Assembly (NCBI RefSeq): GCF_019083995.1
Contig: NZ_JAHRCU010000010.1
Span: 108,079 to 172,078 of the forward strand
Length of the DNA: 64,000 nt
Direction of reading: 5' to 3'
Source: Roseococcus sp. SDR
GTDB taxonomy: Bacteria > Pseudomonadota > Alphaproteobacteria > Acetobacterales > Acetobacteraceae
Shown: one piece after another, positions 27,202 through 37,205 of the stretch
Layout of the letters: the number at the start of each line of letters is the position of its first letter
Numbering within the stretch: position 1 is the stretch's first letter
The notes under the pieces: generated by a model
Seen by the model: only the letters and a program-made list of their open reading frames with translations
Database searches by the model: none
What the model was told of the DNA's origin: nothing
Made by a program: the position numbers and the translations under genes

Positions 27202-27204
27202 AAC

Positions 27205-28638
27205 ATGACCATCACGCTCATCAAGAACGCCGATCTCGTCGTCGCCTGGGATGAGGGCGAGAAGCGCCACGCCTACCTCCCCGGCGGCGATGTCGCCTTC
27301 GAGGATGGCGTGCTGCGCTTCGTCGGCCGCGGCTATGAGGGCACGGCGGATGTGGAGATTTCGGGCAGCGGCCTCATGGTCATGCCCGGTCTGGTCAACA
27401 TCCACTCGCACCCGACCAGCGAGCCGATGAACAAGGGGCTGATCGACGAGATCGGCTCCCCCGGCCTCTACAACTCCTCGCTCTACGAGTTCATGCCGAT
27501 CTTCCGCTCCGATGCGGAAGCCATCCCGGATTGCGTGCGCGTGGCGCTGTCCGAATTGCTGCTGAGTGGCGTCACCACGCTGGCCGACCTTTCCATGGCC
27601 CATCCCGGCTGGCTCGACCTGCTGGCCGAGGCGGGGATGCGCGTCTGCATCGCGCCCATGTTCAAATCGGCCCGCTGGTTCACCAAGAACGGCCATGTCG
27701 TCGAATATGAGTGGGACGAGGCGGCCGGCGTGAAGGCGATGGAGGAGGCCTTCGCCCTCATCCAGCGCGCCGAGCAGCACCCGTCAGGGCGCCTCTTCGG
27801 CATGGCCTGCCCGGCGCAGATCGACACCTGCGCGCCCGAGCTGCTGCGCGACAGCCGGGCCGAGGCCAAGGCGCGTGGCCTCTCCTGGCAGATCCACGCG
27901 GCGCAATCGGTCGTCGAGTTCCACGAGATCACGCGCCGCCACGGCTTCACGCCCATCCAGTGGCTGCACGAGATGGGCCTCTTGGATGAGCGCGCGGTGA
28001 TCGGCCACGGCATCTTCCTGGATGACCACCCGAGCACGCCCTGGCACACCAGGCGCGACCTCGACATCCTGGCCGATACCGGCACCACCGTGGCGCATTG
28101 CCCGACGGTCTTCGCCCGGCGCGGCATCACGCTCAAGGATTTCGGGCGCTACAAGCGGCGCGGCGTGAATCTCGGCGTGGGGACGGACACTTATCCGCAC
28201 AATATCCTCGATGAGATGCGGCTCGTCGCCTACCTCGCCCGCACCCAGGCCAATGACCCGCGCACCATGACCACGACCGATGTCTTCGACGCCGCCACCA
28301 TCGGCGGCGCGCGGGCGCTGGGCCGCAACGACATCGGCCGCCTCGCGGCCGGCTGCCGGGCGGATTTCGTGCTGGTGGATGCCACGCATCCGCGCATGCA
28401 GCCCAATCACGACCCGGTCCGTGCGCTGATCTATGCGGCGGGCGACCGTGCCGTGCGCGATGTCTATGTGGATGGCATCAAGGTGGTCGGCGATGGCCAG
28501 GTGCTGACCATGGACTTCAAGCAGGCCGCCCTGAACCTGAGCGAGGCACAGAAGCGCATCGTGGCCCGCGCGCCGCAGCAGGACTGGGCGCATCGGCCGG
28601 TGGACAAGATCGCGGCCCCCACCTTCAAGTGGCTGTGA
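27205..28638 (+). CDS. Chlorohydrolase/TRZ-ATZ-type amidohydrolase
   Basis: A 477-residue metal-dependent hydrolase of the AtzA/TrzN/SsnA group. The metal site is built from NIHSHPTSE (HxH), [23 protein letters not shown] and [12 protein letters not shown]. The beta-sandwich closes at the C-terminus with [16 protein letters not shown]. It deaminates or dechlorinates amine-substituted rings in known relatives. It starts 3 bases after the binding-protein gene and precedes the ATPase genes, so it sits inside the transporter operon. Confidence 0.88.
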   Translation: MTITLIKNADLVVAWDEGEKRHAYLPGGDVAFEDGVLRFVGRGYEGTADVEISGSGLMVMPGLVNIHSHPTSEPMNKGLIDEIGSPGLYNSSLYEFMPIFRSDAEAIPDCVRVALSELLLSGVTTLADLSMAHPGWLDLLAEAGMRVCIAPMFKSARWFTKNGHVVEYEWDEAAGVKAMEEAFALIQRAEQHPSGRLFGMACPAQIDTCAPELLRDSRAEAKARGLSWQIHAAQSVVEFHEITRRHGFTPIQWLHEMGLLDERAVIGHGIFLDDHPSTPWHTRRDLDILADTGTTVAHCPTVFARRGITLKDFGRYKRRGVNLGVGTDTYPHNILDEMRLVAYLARTQANDPRTMTTTDVFDAATIGGARALGRNDIGRLAAGCRADFVLVDATHPRMQPNHDPVRALIYAAGDRAVRDVYVDGIKVVGDGQVLTMDFKQAALNLSEAQKRIVARAPQQDWAHRPVDKIAAPTFKWL

Positions 28639-28645
28639 TGGGAGC

Positions 28646-29628
<983 letters not shown>

Positions 29629-29632
<4 letters not shown>

Positions 29633-30702
29633 GCGGCGTGAACCGTTCCGCCGATGGCGGCGCCCTGCTCGAGGTCGAGAACCTCGCCAAGCACTACCCC
29701 GTCCGGAGCGGGCTGATCCTTGCCAAGGAGATCGGCCGCGTCCGCGCCGTGGATGGCGTCTCCTTCACGCTCCGCCGCGGCGAGACGCTGGCGCTGGTGG
29801 GCGAGAGCGGCTGCGGCAAATCCACCACCGCGCGCCTGGTGTTGCGCCTCATCGAGCCGAGCCAGGGCAGCGTCCGCTTCGAGGGCACCGACATCACGAA
29901 GCTGGAGGGTCCGACGCTCAAGGCCTTCCGCCGCCGCGCGCAGATCGTCTTCCAGGATCCCTACGCCTCGCTCAATCCGCGCCTCACGGTTGGCCAGACC
30001 ATCATGGAGCCCCTGGAAGTCCATGGCATCGGCGATCCCGCGTCGCGCCGCGCGCGGGTGGATGAGCTGCTGCGCCTGGTCGGCCTCGCGCCCTACCAGG
30101 CCGCCCGCTTCGCGCATGAATTCTCGGGCGGCCAGCGGCAGCGCATCGGCATCGCCCGGGCGCTGTCCACCGAGCCCGACCTCGTGGTCTGCGACGAGCC
30201 GGTCAGCGCGCTCGATGTCTCCATCCAGGCGCAGGTGGTCAATCTGCTGCGCGACCTGCAGCAGCGCCTCGGCCTCTCCTACCTCTTCATCGCGCATGAC
30301 CTGGCGGTGGTGAAGCATGTGGCCGACCGCATCGCCGTCATGTATCTCGGCCGCATCGTGGAGATCGCGGAGAAGCGGGAGCTCTTCGCCCATCCGCGCC
30401 ACCCCTATACGCGCGCCTTGCTGGCCGCGATCCCGCATCCGGACCCGTCGCGGCGCGGCAAGGTGCAGCCGCTTGGCGGTGATCTGCCGAGCCCGCTCAA
30501 CCCGCCCTCGGGCTGCCGCTTCCACACGCGCTGCCCCTTCGCCATCGAACGCTGCAAGGTCGAGGAACCCGCATTGACCGATGGTGTCGCCTGCCACCGC
30601 GATGGCGACCTGCCGCCGCATGGCCTGGATTTCTCGGGCGGGCTGACCGAGAAGGCGGCGCGGCGCATGGCGCTCTACGCGGCGGGCAACGTCGCCGGTT
30701 AG
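29629..30702 (+). CDS. ABC transporter ATPase, OppF/DppF-like
   Basis: A 357-residue ATPase, partner of the preceding one. Walker A is [14 protein letters not shown]-loop [11 protein letters not shown], signature [15 protein letters not shown] and Walker [13 protein letters not shown]. The C-terminal [16 protein letters not shown] motif is present. After it comes a ~45-residue tail ([20 protein letters not shown]) longer than in many relatives. It is the last gene of the operon and meets the convergent histidine kinase gene with a four-base overlap. Confidence 0.95.
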
Positions 30703-32069
30703 CCGGCGGGCAGACGCAGCGTCACCGTCATCGCCCCTGGCGCGGTCGGCCCCAGGCCGAGCGCGCCGCCCACTTCCTCCAGGATCTCCCGCGCGATGGC
30801 GAGGCCGAGCCCCGTGCCCGGCCCCGCCTCGTCCAGCCGCCCGCCGCGGCGAAGCGCCTCGGCATGGCTCTCGGGCGGTAGGCCCGGCCCGTCATCGGTC
30901 ACGGTGATCGCAACGCCCGGGCCATCGCGCGTGATCGTCACGCGCACGCTCTCCCGCGCGAATCGCGCGGCGTTCTCCATCACGGCGCCCAGCGCCTCGG
31001 CCAGGTCATCCTCATGGATCGCGGCCTCACTCCCCTCCGCGCCCTCCACCGCCCAATCCAGCCGCGCGCCCGCTTCGGTGCGCGCCAGAACCGCCACCAG
31101 CCGCCGCGCCACGCGGACAGGATCGGCACGATCCGCCCTGCCGCGGAGCGCCCGCCGCGCTCGGGAGAGCTCTCGTTCCACATGGCGGCGCATCGCTTCC
31201 GTGGCCTCACCGACGGCCGTTGCCGTCTCGCGCCGCTCCTCCTCCGTCATCGGCCATTCCAGGCGCTCGGCCTCGGCCAGCAGGACCTGGATCGGCGTCT
31301 TGAGCCCATGCGCGAGATCTCCCGCGCGCGCCCGCGCGGCGGCGATGTCGCGCTCGCGCTGTGCCAGCAGCCCGTCCAGCTCGCGCGCCAGCGGCAGGAT
31401 CTCGCTCGGGAATCCCTCCTCGCCCAGCCGCGCCGCCCGGCCCGAGCCGATGGCGATGAGCCGCGCCCGCATCCGGCGCAGCGGCGCCAGCCCCACCGCC
31501 ACCTGCGCCGCGAAGGCCGCCAGCAGGGCGAGTGCAATCACGCCGAGGAAGGGCAGCAGGTCGCGCCGGAAATTCGCCGCCGCCTCGCGCAGTTCCGCCG
31601 CGTCGCGCGCTGCCAGCACCACCAGCCGCTCGCCGCCCAGCCGCGCCGGCATCGTCACCGGCAGGCTGAGCGCCAGCAGCGCCTCCCCGCCCGGCCCGGC
31701 CAGGGGAAACAGCGTCTCATCCGTCGGCGCGCCCGCGGGCGCCGTCAGAGTCGCATCCCAGAGCGAGCGCGATTGCAGCAGCGGCGGCCCGCCCGCGGCG
31801 CGCGAGACCTGCCAGTAGAAGCCCGAGAGCGGCCGGTCATAGCGCGGGTCGCCCGGCGGTGCGCTGAGCGCCCAGTCGCCCCCGGCCGGCCGGTCGATCT
31901 GCGCCGCGATCCCTTCGGCGAGGGCGGAGAGTTCCCGCGCCAATTGCCGCTCCGCATGCCGCTCGAACAGGAGCGAAAGGCCGGCCATCGCGGCGGCCAG
32001 CATCAGCCCCGCCGCCACCAGCCCCGCCAGCAGCAGCCGAAGCCGCAGTGAGCGCGCCCAGCTCGTCAA
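30699..32069 (-). CDS. Sensor histidine kinase (PhoQ/QseC-like layout)
   Basis: A 456-residue membrane kinase. Two transmembrane segments (about 10-34 and 170-192) flank a ~135-residue periplasmic sensor. A HAMP-like region leads to the H-box [16 protein letters not shown]. Catalytic boxes are [12 protein letters not shown] (N), TDDGPGLP (G1) and [12 protein letters not shown] (G2). The His is followed by Gly-Leu-Lys rather than Glu-Leu, as in PhoQ-like kinases. It overlaps the response regulator by four bases and forms an operon with it and a PepSY gene. Confidence 0.93.
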   Translation of the reverse strand: MTSWARSLRLRLLLAGLVAAGLMLAAAMAGLSLLFERHAERQLARELSALAEGIAAQIDRPAGGDWALSAPPGDPRYDRPLSGFYWQVSRAAGGPPLLQSRSLWDATLTAPAGAPTDETLFPLAGPGGEALLALSLPVTMPARLGGERLVVLAARDAAELREAAANFRRDLLPFLGVIALALLAAFAAQVAVGLAPLRRMRARLIAIGSGRAARLGEEGFPSEILPLARELDGLLAQRERDIAAARARAGDLAHGLKTPIQVLLAEAERLEWPMTEEERRETATAVGEATEAMRRHVERELSRARRALRGRADRADPVRVARRLVAVLARTEAGARLDWAVEGAEGSEAAIHEDDLAEALGAVMENAARFARESVRVTITRDGPGVAITVTDDGPGLPPESHAEALRRGGRLDEAGPGTGLGLAIAREILEEVGGALGLGPTAPGAMTVTLRLPAG

Positions 32070-32731
32070 GCGGGCGTCGTGGCGAGCGCGTAGCCCAGGC
32101 CGCGCCGTGTCTCGATCACCTCGCCCCCCAGCTTGCGCCGCAGCCGCAGCACCAGCGCCTCGACGGCATTCGCATCGCGCGCGTCGTCATCGCCATAGAG
32201 CTGCTCGACGATGGTGCCGACCGAAACGGCTTCACCGGGCCGATGCGCCAGCAGGCTCAGGAAGCGCCATTCCAGCGCGGAGAGCGCCACGGGAATCCCA
32301 TCCAGCCGCACTTCCTTCAGCCGCGTGTCGAGGGTGAGCCGTCCGGCCTCGATCACCGGCGAACCCAGTCCCGCCGCGCGCCGCAGCAAAGCCCGCACAC
32401 GCGCCAGCAATTCCTCGATGCGGAAGGGCTTGGGCAGGTAGTCATCGGCACCTGCATCAATGCCCTCGACGCGCTCGGACCAGGCGCCGCGCGCCGTCAG
32501 CACCAGCACGGGCATGTGCCGCCCCGCGCTGCGCCAACGCTTCAGCACGGCGAGGCCATCCATGCGCGGCAGGCCGAGGTCGAGCACCGCCAGCGTGTAG
32601 TCCTCCGTCTCGCCGCGGAACAGTGCCTCCTCACCATCGCCCACCACCTCCACGCGATAGCCCGCCGCCTCCAGCGCGCGCTGGACATGGGCGGCGATTC
32701 GCGGGTCATCCTCGGCCAGCAGGACGCGCAT
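32066..32731 (-). CDS. OmpR/PhoP-family response regulator
   Basis: A 221-residue two-domain regulator. The receiver has the acidic pocket LLAEDDPRI, the phospho-acceptor region LAVLDLGLPRMDG, and the conserved Lys in DYLPKPFRIEEL. The C-terminal winged helix shows ALEWRFLSLLAHRPGEAVS and AVEALVLRLRRKLG. It is encoded just before its kinase. A pair of phased direct repeats at 33063-33080 is a candidate binding site for it. Confidence 0.95.
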   Translation of the reverse strand: MRVLLAEDDPRIAAHVQRALEAAGYRVEVVGDGEEALFRGETEDYTLAVLDLGLPRMDGLAVLKRWRSAGRHMPVLVLTARGAWSERVEGIDAGADDYLPKPFRIEELLARVRALLRRAAGLGSPVIEAGRLTLDTRLKEVRLDGIPVALSALEWRFLSLLAHRPGEAVSVGTIVEQLYGDDDARDANAVEALVLRLRRKLGGEVIETRRGLGYALATTPA

Positions 32732-33036
32732 CAGTCATCCACCTTCAGGATGCGGCCCGTCGCGGCATCCACCTCGAATTCGCGCCGCCGCCCGCCGCGC
32801 ATCAGCACCTTGATCTCATAGACGAAGCGCCCGTCCTCCTCGTCCAGCTCCACGCCGATCACCTCGCCGCCCAGCTGCGGGCGCAGCATGGCGAGGATCT
32901 CGGAGAGCGGCAGGATGCGCCCCTCGGCGATGGCGCGGCGCACGCGCTCCTGCTCCTCGCGGCGCCGGCGGTCATTCGCGCGGGCGGGCAGGGCAGGGGC
33001 GAGCAGCGGCAGGGCCAGCAGGGTGCGGCGGAACAT
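32731..33036 (-). CDS. Secreted PepSY-domain protein
   Basis: A 101-residue exported protein from the ATG at 33036 (a GTG at 33039 is possible). The leader MFRRTLLALPLLAPALPARA is a signal peptide. The PepSY domain is the second half: ILPLSEILAMLRPQLGGEVI, then a DEEDGRFVYEIKVLMRGGRR strand pair ending in EFEVDAATGRILKVDD. PepSY domains often inhibit proteases or modulate sensors outside the membrane. It is the first gene of the operon with the response regulator and kinase. Confidence 0.88.
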   Translation of the reverse strand: MFRRTLLALPLLAPALPARANDRRRREEQERVRRAIAEGRILPLSEILAMLRPQLGGEVIGVELDEEDGRFVYEIKVLMRGGRRREFEVDAATGRILKVDD

Positions 33037-33061
33037 CACCTGCCTTCCCTACCGCGCGCCC

Positions 33062-33102
33062 GCTGACGGAATCCTGACGGCGGGGCGCGGCGGCCCGTCA
33101 GG
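33062..33102. promoter_or_regulatory. Candidate response-regulator binding site
   Basis: The divergent promoter region between the two PepSY genes has CTGACGG at 33063-33069 and again at 33074-33080, an 11-base period typical of tandem half-sites for OmpR-family dimers. A reversed copy (CCGTCAGG) lies at 33095-33102. The sites suit control of both the PepSY-regulator-kinase operon and the divergent PepSY gene. Confidence 0.5.
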
Positions 33103-33174
33103 GGGGCCTCGCTACACATCCTCCCACACCCGCTGGATCGGCCGGCGGGGTGACAGACGGAAAGACCGACCCCC

Positions 33175-33444
33175 ATGCGCAAGACGCTCCTCCTCGCCGC
33201 CCTCGCCACCAGCATCGCAGCCGGCCCGCTGGCCGCGCAACCCGCCGCCACCACGACGCGCTTCGCCGACATCGCCGCCCGCCTGGAAGGCCAGGGCTTC
33301 CAGATCCAGGAGATGGAGCGGAAGAACGACCGCTTCGAGGTGAAGGCGATGAACGCCCAGGGCCAGCGCCTCCGCCTCGACGTGGATGCGACCACGGGCG
33401 CGATCCTGCGGCAGGACGCGCGCACCCGCGACGGCCACCGGTAA
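33175..33444 (+). CDS. Small secreted PepSY-like protein
   Basis: An 89-residue exported protein. The signal peptide is MRKTLLLAALATSIAAGPLA with cleavage near AAQP. The remainder (FADIAARLEGQGFQIQEMER, then RLRLDVDATTGAILRQDART) is one PepSY/DUF2874-like repeat, similar in logic to the divergent PepSY protein but shorter. It is transcribed away from the two-component operon and is a likely regulon member. Confidence 0.82.
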   Translation: MRKTLLLAALATSIAAGPLAAQPAATTTRFADIAARLEGQGFQIQEMERKNDRFEVKAMNAQGQRLRLDVDATTGAILRQDARTRDGHR

Positions 33445-33456
33445 GGGGAGGCGGCG

Positions 33457-33651
33457 ATGCACCTCCTCCTCGACCCGACCGGCGCGCGGCTGATGCTGTT
33501 TCTCCTCGCCCTCGCCGTGGCGCCCCTGGTCCTGATCTGGATGGACAAGCGGCGCCGGGAGGAGGTGCGCGCCGCCCGCCGCCGGGGCGACGCCCCACAC
33601 GCCTGGGCCTCCCTGGCCTGGGCCGGTCCGGGCACGACGCTCGGCGCCTGA
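33457..33651 (+). CDS. Small single-pass membrane protein
   Basis: A 64-residue protein I do not recognise. Residues ~12-29 (LMLFLLALAVAPLVLIWM) are one transmembrane segment, followed by a strongly basic stretch DKRRREEVRAARRRGDAP. It follows the PepSY-like gene by 12 bases, with a GGGGAGG ribosome site, so it is probably co-expressed. It could modulate the kinase in the membrane; that is a guess from position and size. Confidence 0.55.
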   Translation: MHLLLDPTGARLMLFLLALAVAPLVLIWMDKRRREEVRAARRRGDAPHAWASLAWAGPGTTLGA

Positions 33652-33695
33652 GGCCCCCCTGTTCCAACCCGGGCGGGCGCGCGTAACCTCGCGCC

Positions 33696-34865
33696 ATGAC
33701 CCAGAACATCTTCGCCCCACGGCACATGATCATCGGCGGGGGCAGCCTCTCCCGCCTCGGCGAACTCCTGAAGCAACTCGGCTTCTCGCGCCCGCTGGTC
33801 GTCACCGACCCCTGGATGCAGAGCAGCGGCACGGTCGAGAAATGCCTGGAGCCCATGCGCGCCGCGGGCTTCGCGCCCGGCGTCTTCCACGAGACGGTCC
33901 CTGATCCGACCGATACGGTGATCGCGGCCGGCGTGGCGGTGCTCCAGTCCGGTGATTTTGACGTGCTGATCGGCTTCGGCGGCGGCAGCCCGATGGACAC
34001 GGCCAAGGCCATGGCGATCCTCGCCGCCGCCCCCGCCGGCACGCCCATGTCCGCCTTCAAGGTCCCTGTCGCGGCCGACCATGCGGCGCTCCCCGTCATC
34101 TGCATCCCCACCACCGCGGGCACGGGCAGCGAGGCGACGCGCTTCACCGTCATCACCGATGTGGCGCGGGACGAGAAGATGCTGATCGCGGGCCTCGGCG
34201 CGCTGCCGCTCGCCGCCATCGTGGACCATGAACTGACGCGCACCGTCCCCGCCCGCACCAAGGCGGATACCGGCATCGACAGCCTGACCCACGCGCTGGA
34301 GGCCTATGTCAGCAAGCGGGCGAACAGCGTGTCGGACATGTATGCCGAGCGCGCGATGCGCCTGATCGGCCCGCATCTGCGCCGGGTCTACACCGACCCC
34401 GCCGATGACGCGGCGCGGGAGGCGATGATGCTGGGTGCCACGCTGGCCGGCCTGGCCTTCAGCAATGCGAGCGTGGCCCTGATCCATGGCATGTCGCGCC
34501 CCATCGGCGCGCATTTCCACGTGCCGCACGGCCTCTCCAACGCCATGCTGCTGCCCGCCGTGACCGGCTTCGGCCTGAACCACGCCCTGCCGCGCTATGC
34601 CGAGGCCGCGCGCTGCATCGGCTGCGCGGCGCCCGGCGACGCGGATCAGGTGGCGGGTGCCAAACTCATGGAGGAATTGCGCGCCCTGAACCGCGAGCTG
34701 GAGGTGCCGAGCCCCGCCGCCTATGGCATTCCGCAGGCGAAGTGGAACGCGCTTCTGCCGGTGATGGCCGAGCAGGCGCTGGCCTCGGGCAGCCCGGGCA
34801 ACAACCCGCGCGTGCCCGATGCGGCGCAGATCATGGAACTCTACGTCGAGGCCTTCGGCGCCTGA
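33696..34865 (+). CDS. Iron-containing alcohol dehydrogenase
   Basis: A 389-residue type III alcohol dehydrogenase. NAD binding is marked by GFGGGSPMDTAKAMA and TTAGTGSEATRF. Metal ligands are in DSLTHALEAYVS and in GAHFHVPHGLSNAMLLP, with the usual His residues. It oxidises an alcohol or reduces an aldehyde; the substrate is unknown. The 3' end overlaps the convergent EAL gene by 25 bases, at a 15-base tandem duplication (34853-34882). Confidence 0.93.
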   Translation: MTQNIFAPRHMIIGGGSLSRLGELLKQLGFSRPLVVTDPWMQSSGTVEKCLEPMRAAGFAPGVFHETVPDPTDTVIAAGVAVLQSGDFDVLIGFGGGSPMDTAKAMAILAAAPAGTPMSAFKVPVAADHAALPVICIPTTAGTGSEATRFTVITDVARDEKMLIAGLGALPLAAIVDHELTRTVPARTKADTGIDSLTHALEAYVSKRANSVSDMYAERAMRLIGPHLRRVYTDPADDAAREAMMLGATLAGLAFSNASVALIHGMSRPIGAHFHVPHGLSNAMLLPAVTGFGLNHALPRYAEAARCIGCAAPGDADQVAGAKLMEELRALNRELEVPSPAAYGIPQAKWNALLPVMAEQALASGSPGNNPRVPDAAQIMELYVEAFGA

Positions 34866-36010
34866 GGCTTCGGCGCCTGAGGCTTCCGCGGGGGCGCCAG
34901 CCCCTCCGCGCTGCGCCAGCGCTGGTTCCAGGCCGGCAGGGCCACCACCGGCAGCGGCCGGCCCATCAAGAAGCCCTGCGCGCGCGCCACGCCGAGGAAG
35001 CGCAGGGTCCGCAACAGGGCAGGGGTGGAGACGCCCTCCGCCGTCATGGTCAGGCCGCGCTTGGCCATGCGGTGCACCTGGTTCCGCGCCCGGGCCGATT
35101 TCGGCAGCGACTGCACCAGCGAGCGATCGAGCTTGATGCCGGCGAAATCCAGTCGCAGCAGCCGCTGGCGCGGATCATCCAGCAGGTAGTCATCCATCAG
35201 CACGCCATGGCCGGCCGCCTTCAGCCGCCGCAGCGTCCGCGCCATGCGCGAGAGATCGCGCACGGGCGCCGTTTCGGTCAGCTCGATCATCAGCCGGCGG
35301 CGGGGGAAGCGCGTGCGGCTGAGCTGATGGCCGAGCCAGGCCACCACGTCACGCTTGTCGAGCTCCGGTGCGGGCAGGTTCACCGAGACAGGAATGCCAA
35401 GCCGGGCAGGCAGGCGGGACATGTCGCGCGCCGCGATGCGCGTCACCGCCGCGGCCAGCGGGCGGGAGAGGCCCATCTGTTCCATGGCCGGGATGAAGTT
35501 CACCGGCGTCAGCGCCACCGGCTCGCTTCGCCAGCGCGCCAGCGCCTCGACGAGGACGAGGCGGCGCGTGCGGACATGGATGATGGGCTGGTAGCGCAGC
35601 AACAGGCTGTTGCCCTGCAGCCCGGCCTGGAGGCGATTGGAATTGCGGCTCGCCCGGTTCGCGTCATGCGCCAGATGCCGCGTGCCGCCCAGCAGCCCGC
35701 GCAGGAAGGCGCCGTCTTCGGAGAGGGCGGCCTCCGGCGTCAGCAGAGAGATGACGGCGGCGGGCGAGGCCTCGGCCATGGCATCCACCAGGGATTGCTC
35801 GATCGGCAGCTCGCCATCCTCGAGGATGAGGTGGCTGAAACCGCTCACGCTGGTGACCACGGCGCGCAGCACCTCACGCTCGGTGCTCAGCACGAGCGGA
35901 GGGTGGCCGCCCAGAGCGGCGACGGCCAGGCGGCTGGCCTCGATCAGGCCAGGGTCGCAGGCAATGACCAGCACGCGCGCCGGGGAGCGCGCCTGGGGGG
36001 CGGAACGCAT
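34841..36010 (-). CDS. EAL-domain protein with altered loop 6 and receiver-like N-terminus
   Basis: A 389-residue protein from the ATG at 36010; a TTG at 36046 is possible but lies inside an inverted repeat. The first ~115 residues (RVLVIACDPGLIEASRLAV...) look like a receiver domain without the usual phospho-Asp context. The EAL domain keeps VEALARW, SVNLP, IELTE, GIKLD, TAEGVS and QGFLMG. The normally conserved DDFGTGYSS loop is instead MDDYLLDDPRQ. Catalysis may be weak or lost. There is no GGDEF domain. Confidence 0.82.
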   Translation of the reverse strand: MRSAPQARSPARVLVIACDPGLIEASRLAVAALGGHPPLVLSTEREVLRAVVTSVSGFSHLILEDGELPIEQSLVDAMAEASPAAVISLLTPEAALSEDGAFLRGLLGGTRHLAHDANRASRNSNRLQAGLQGNSLLLRYQPIIHVRTRRLVLVEALARWRSEPVALTPVNFIPAMEQMGLSRPLAAAVTRIAARDMSRLPARLGIPVSVNLPAPELDKRDVVAWLGHQLSRTRFPRRRLMIELTETAPVRDLSRMARTLRRLKAAGHGVLMDDYLLDDPRQRLLRLDFAGIKLDRSLVQSLPKSARARNQVHRMAKRGLTMTAEGVSTPALLRTLRFLGVARAQGFLMGRPLPVVALPAWNQRWRSAEGLAPPRKPQAPKPQAPKAST

Positions 36011-36029
36011 TGCTGCCGCCGTCTCGCCT

Positions 36030-36077
36030 GTCTCAATTTTCGTCAAAAATCAGGCCCAATTAACTTAAAATTGAGAC
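36030..36077. promoter_or_regulatory. 11-bp perfect inverted repeat upstream of the EAL gene
   Basis: GTCTCAATTTT (36030-36040) and AAAATTGAGAC (36067-36077) are exact reverse complements separated by 26 bases, in one of the few AT-rich patches of the window. It lies directly before the ATG of the EAL gene and 59 bases after the protease stop. It could be an operator for a dimer pair or a stem at the 5' end of the mRNA. Confidence 0.6.
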
Positions 36078-36135
36078 TAGCCCATTCCGCCCCAAAATCC
36101 AAGACGGTCGCCGGCGGCCCGTCGGGATCCGATGT

Positions 36136-37164
36136 TCAGCGAGCTGCCACAAGCAATGGGATGGTCCAGAATCCCTCCGGGGCTATGGCAAATTCAAGTC
36201 CGCCCTGGCGGCCGACGCCGAAGGTCGTGATGCCGATCAGATTGCCCCGGGCGTCATAGAGCCCCCCGCCGCTGGAACCTGGGGCCACCGTGGCCGAACT
36301 CTGCACCAGCGCAATCCCACCCCGGCTGCGCAAAGCCGAGAGAATGCCCTCGGTCAGCGTCAGCTCCAGCCCCAAGGGGGCGCCGATGGCGTAGATCCTC
36401 TCACCCACGCGCAGATCGCCATGCGGGCGGAGATGGCGGATCGGCGTCAGGCGGTCCGCCTCGGTCTGAAGCACGCAGCGATCCCCTTCCAGGTCCATCG
36501 CCGAGACGCTCGCGGGCAGCGAGTCGCGCCCTCGCACCAGGCGGATCGCGGCGCCGGCGCGGACGACATGGCAATTGGTCAGCACATGGCGTGGCCCCAC
36601 CGCCACCGCCGAGCCCTGGACCGGGCCGCGCCCGGGAATGCCCGCCTCGACGATCACGCGCCAGGTGGAAGCCTGGTTGGCCGCGAAGATTTCGGTCGCG
36701 GGGATGTCCCGCGGGGGGGCGGGGCCGGGCCTGGGCGGCAGGGGGAGCGGATGTGTGGCGTGGCGGGGGGCTGCCGCTTCCGCCAGGGCCGCCAGCCGGT
36801 TGAGCCCCTCGCGCATGTCGCGATTCACCGCGGCGAAGCAGGCGCTTTGTGGGCGCGCGCGGGAGGCGCCGGCCTCGTCGCAGAGGCGCGGCAGCAACGC
36901 CTCCTGCCGCGCGACGCAGCTTGCGTCATCCGCGAAGGGGAAGGCGGGGCCGGGAAGGCTCAGGCGCAGATTGCCGCAGAAGCGGCGGTTCAGGCCGCGC
37001 ATGGCCTCGGCGCGCTCCTGGCTCCAGCCGGCATAGGGCGGGGCCTGGGGGCCTGGGCCGGGCTGGGCGCGCACCCAGGCGGCGGCTGCTTCCCGCACGG
37101 CCGGCCCACCTGGCTGTGCGGCCGCCGGCAGCGCCAGGACCAGAAACAGGGCCAACAGGATCAT
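36136..37164 (-). CDS. Secreted trypsin-like serine protease
   Basis: A 342-residue protein with a signal peptide (ILLALFLVLALPAAAQ). Residues ~25-165 are an Ala/Pro-rich region with several Cys. The protease domain follows: catalytic His in HVLTNCHVV, Asp in DLEGDRCVL and Ser in VAPGSSGGGLYD, in the S1C/DegP-like order. No PDZ domain follows. It is probably periplasmic; its substrate is unknown. Confidence 0.87.
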   Translation of the reverse strand: MILLALFLVLALPAAAQPGGPAVREAAAAWVRAQPGPGPQAPPYAGWSQERAEAMRGLNRRFCGNLRLSLPGPAFPFADDASCVARQEALLPRLCDEAGASRARPQSACFAAVNRDMREGLNRLAALAEAAAPRHATHPLPLPPRPGPAPPRDIPATEIFAANQASTWRVIVEAGIPGRGPVQGSAVAVGPRHVLTNCHVVRAGAAIRLVRGRDSLPASVSAMDLEGDRCVLQTEADRLTPIRHLRPHGDLRVGERIYAIGAPLGLELTLTEGILSALRSRGGIALVQSSATVAPGSSGGGLYDARGNLIGITTFGVGRQGGLEFAIAPEGFWTIPLLVAAR

Positions 37165-37205
37165 GCCTCAGTATGCCGGCGCGGGTGCCGGCACGCCAAG
37201 ACGAT

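Noticed and set aside
25249..27780. An 843-codon minus-strand frame opposite the substrate-binding protein gene
   Set aside because: The plus strand has a signal peptide and family-5 binding protein motifs throughout.
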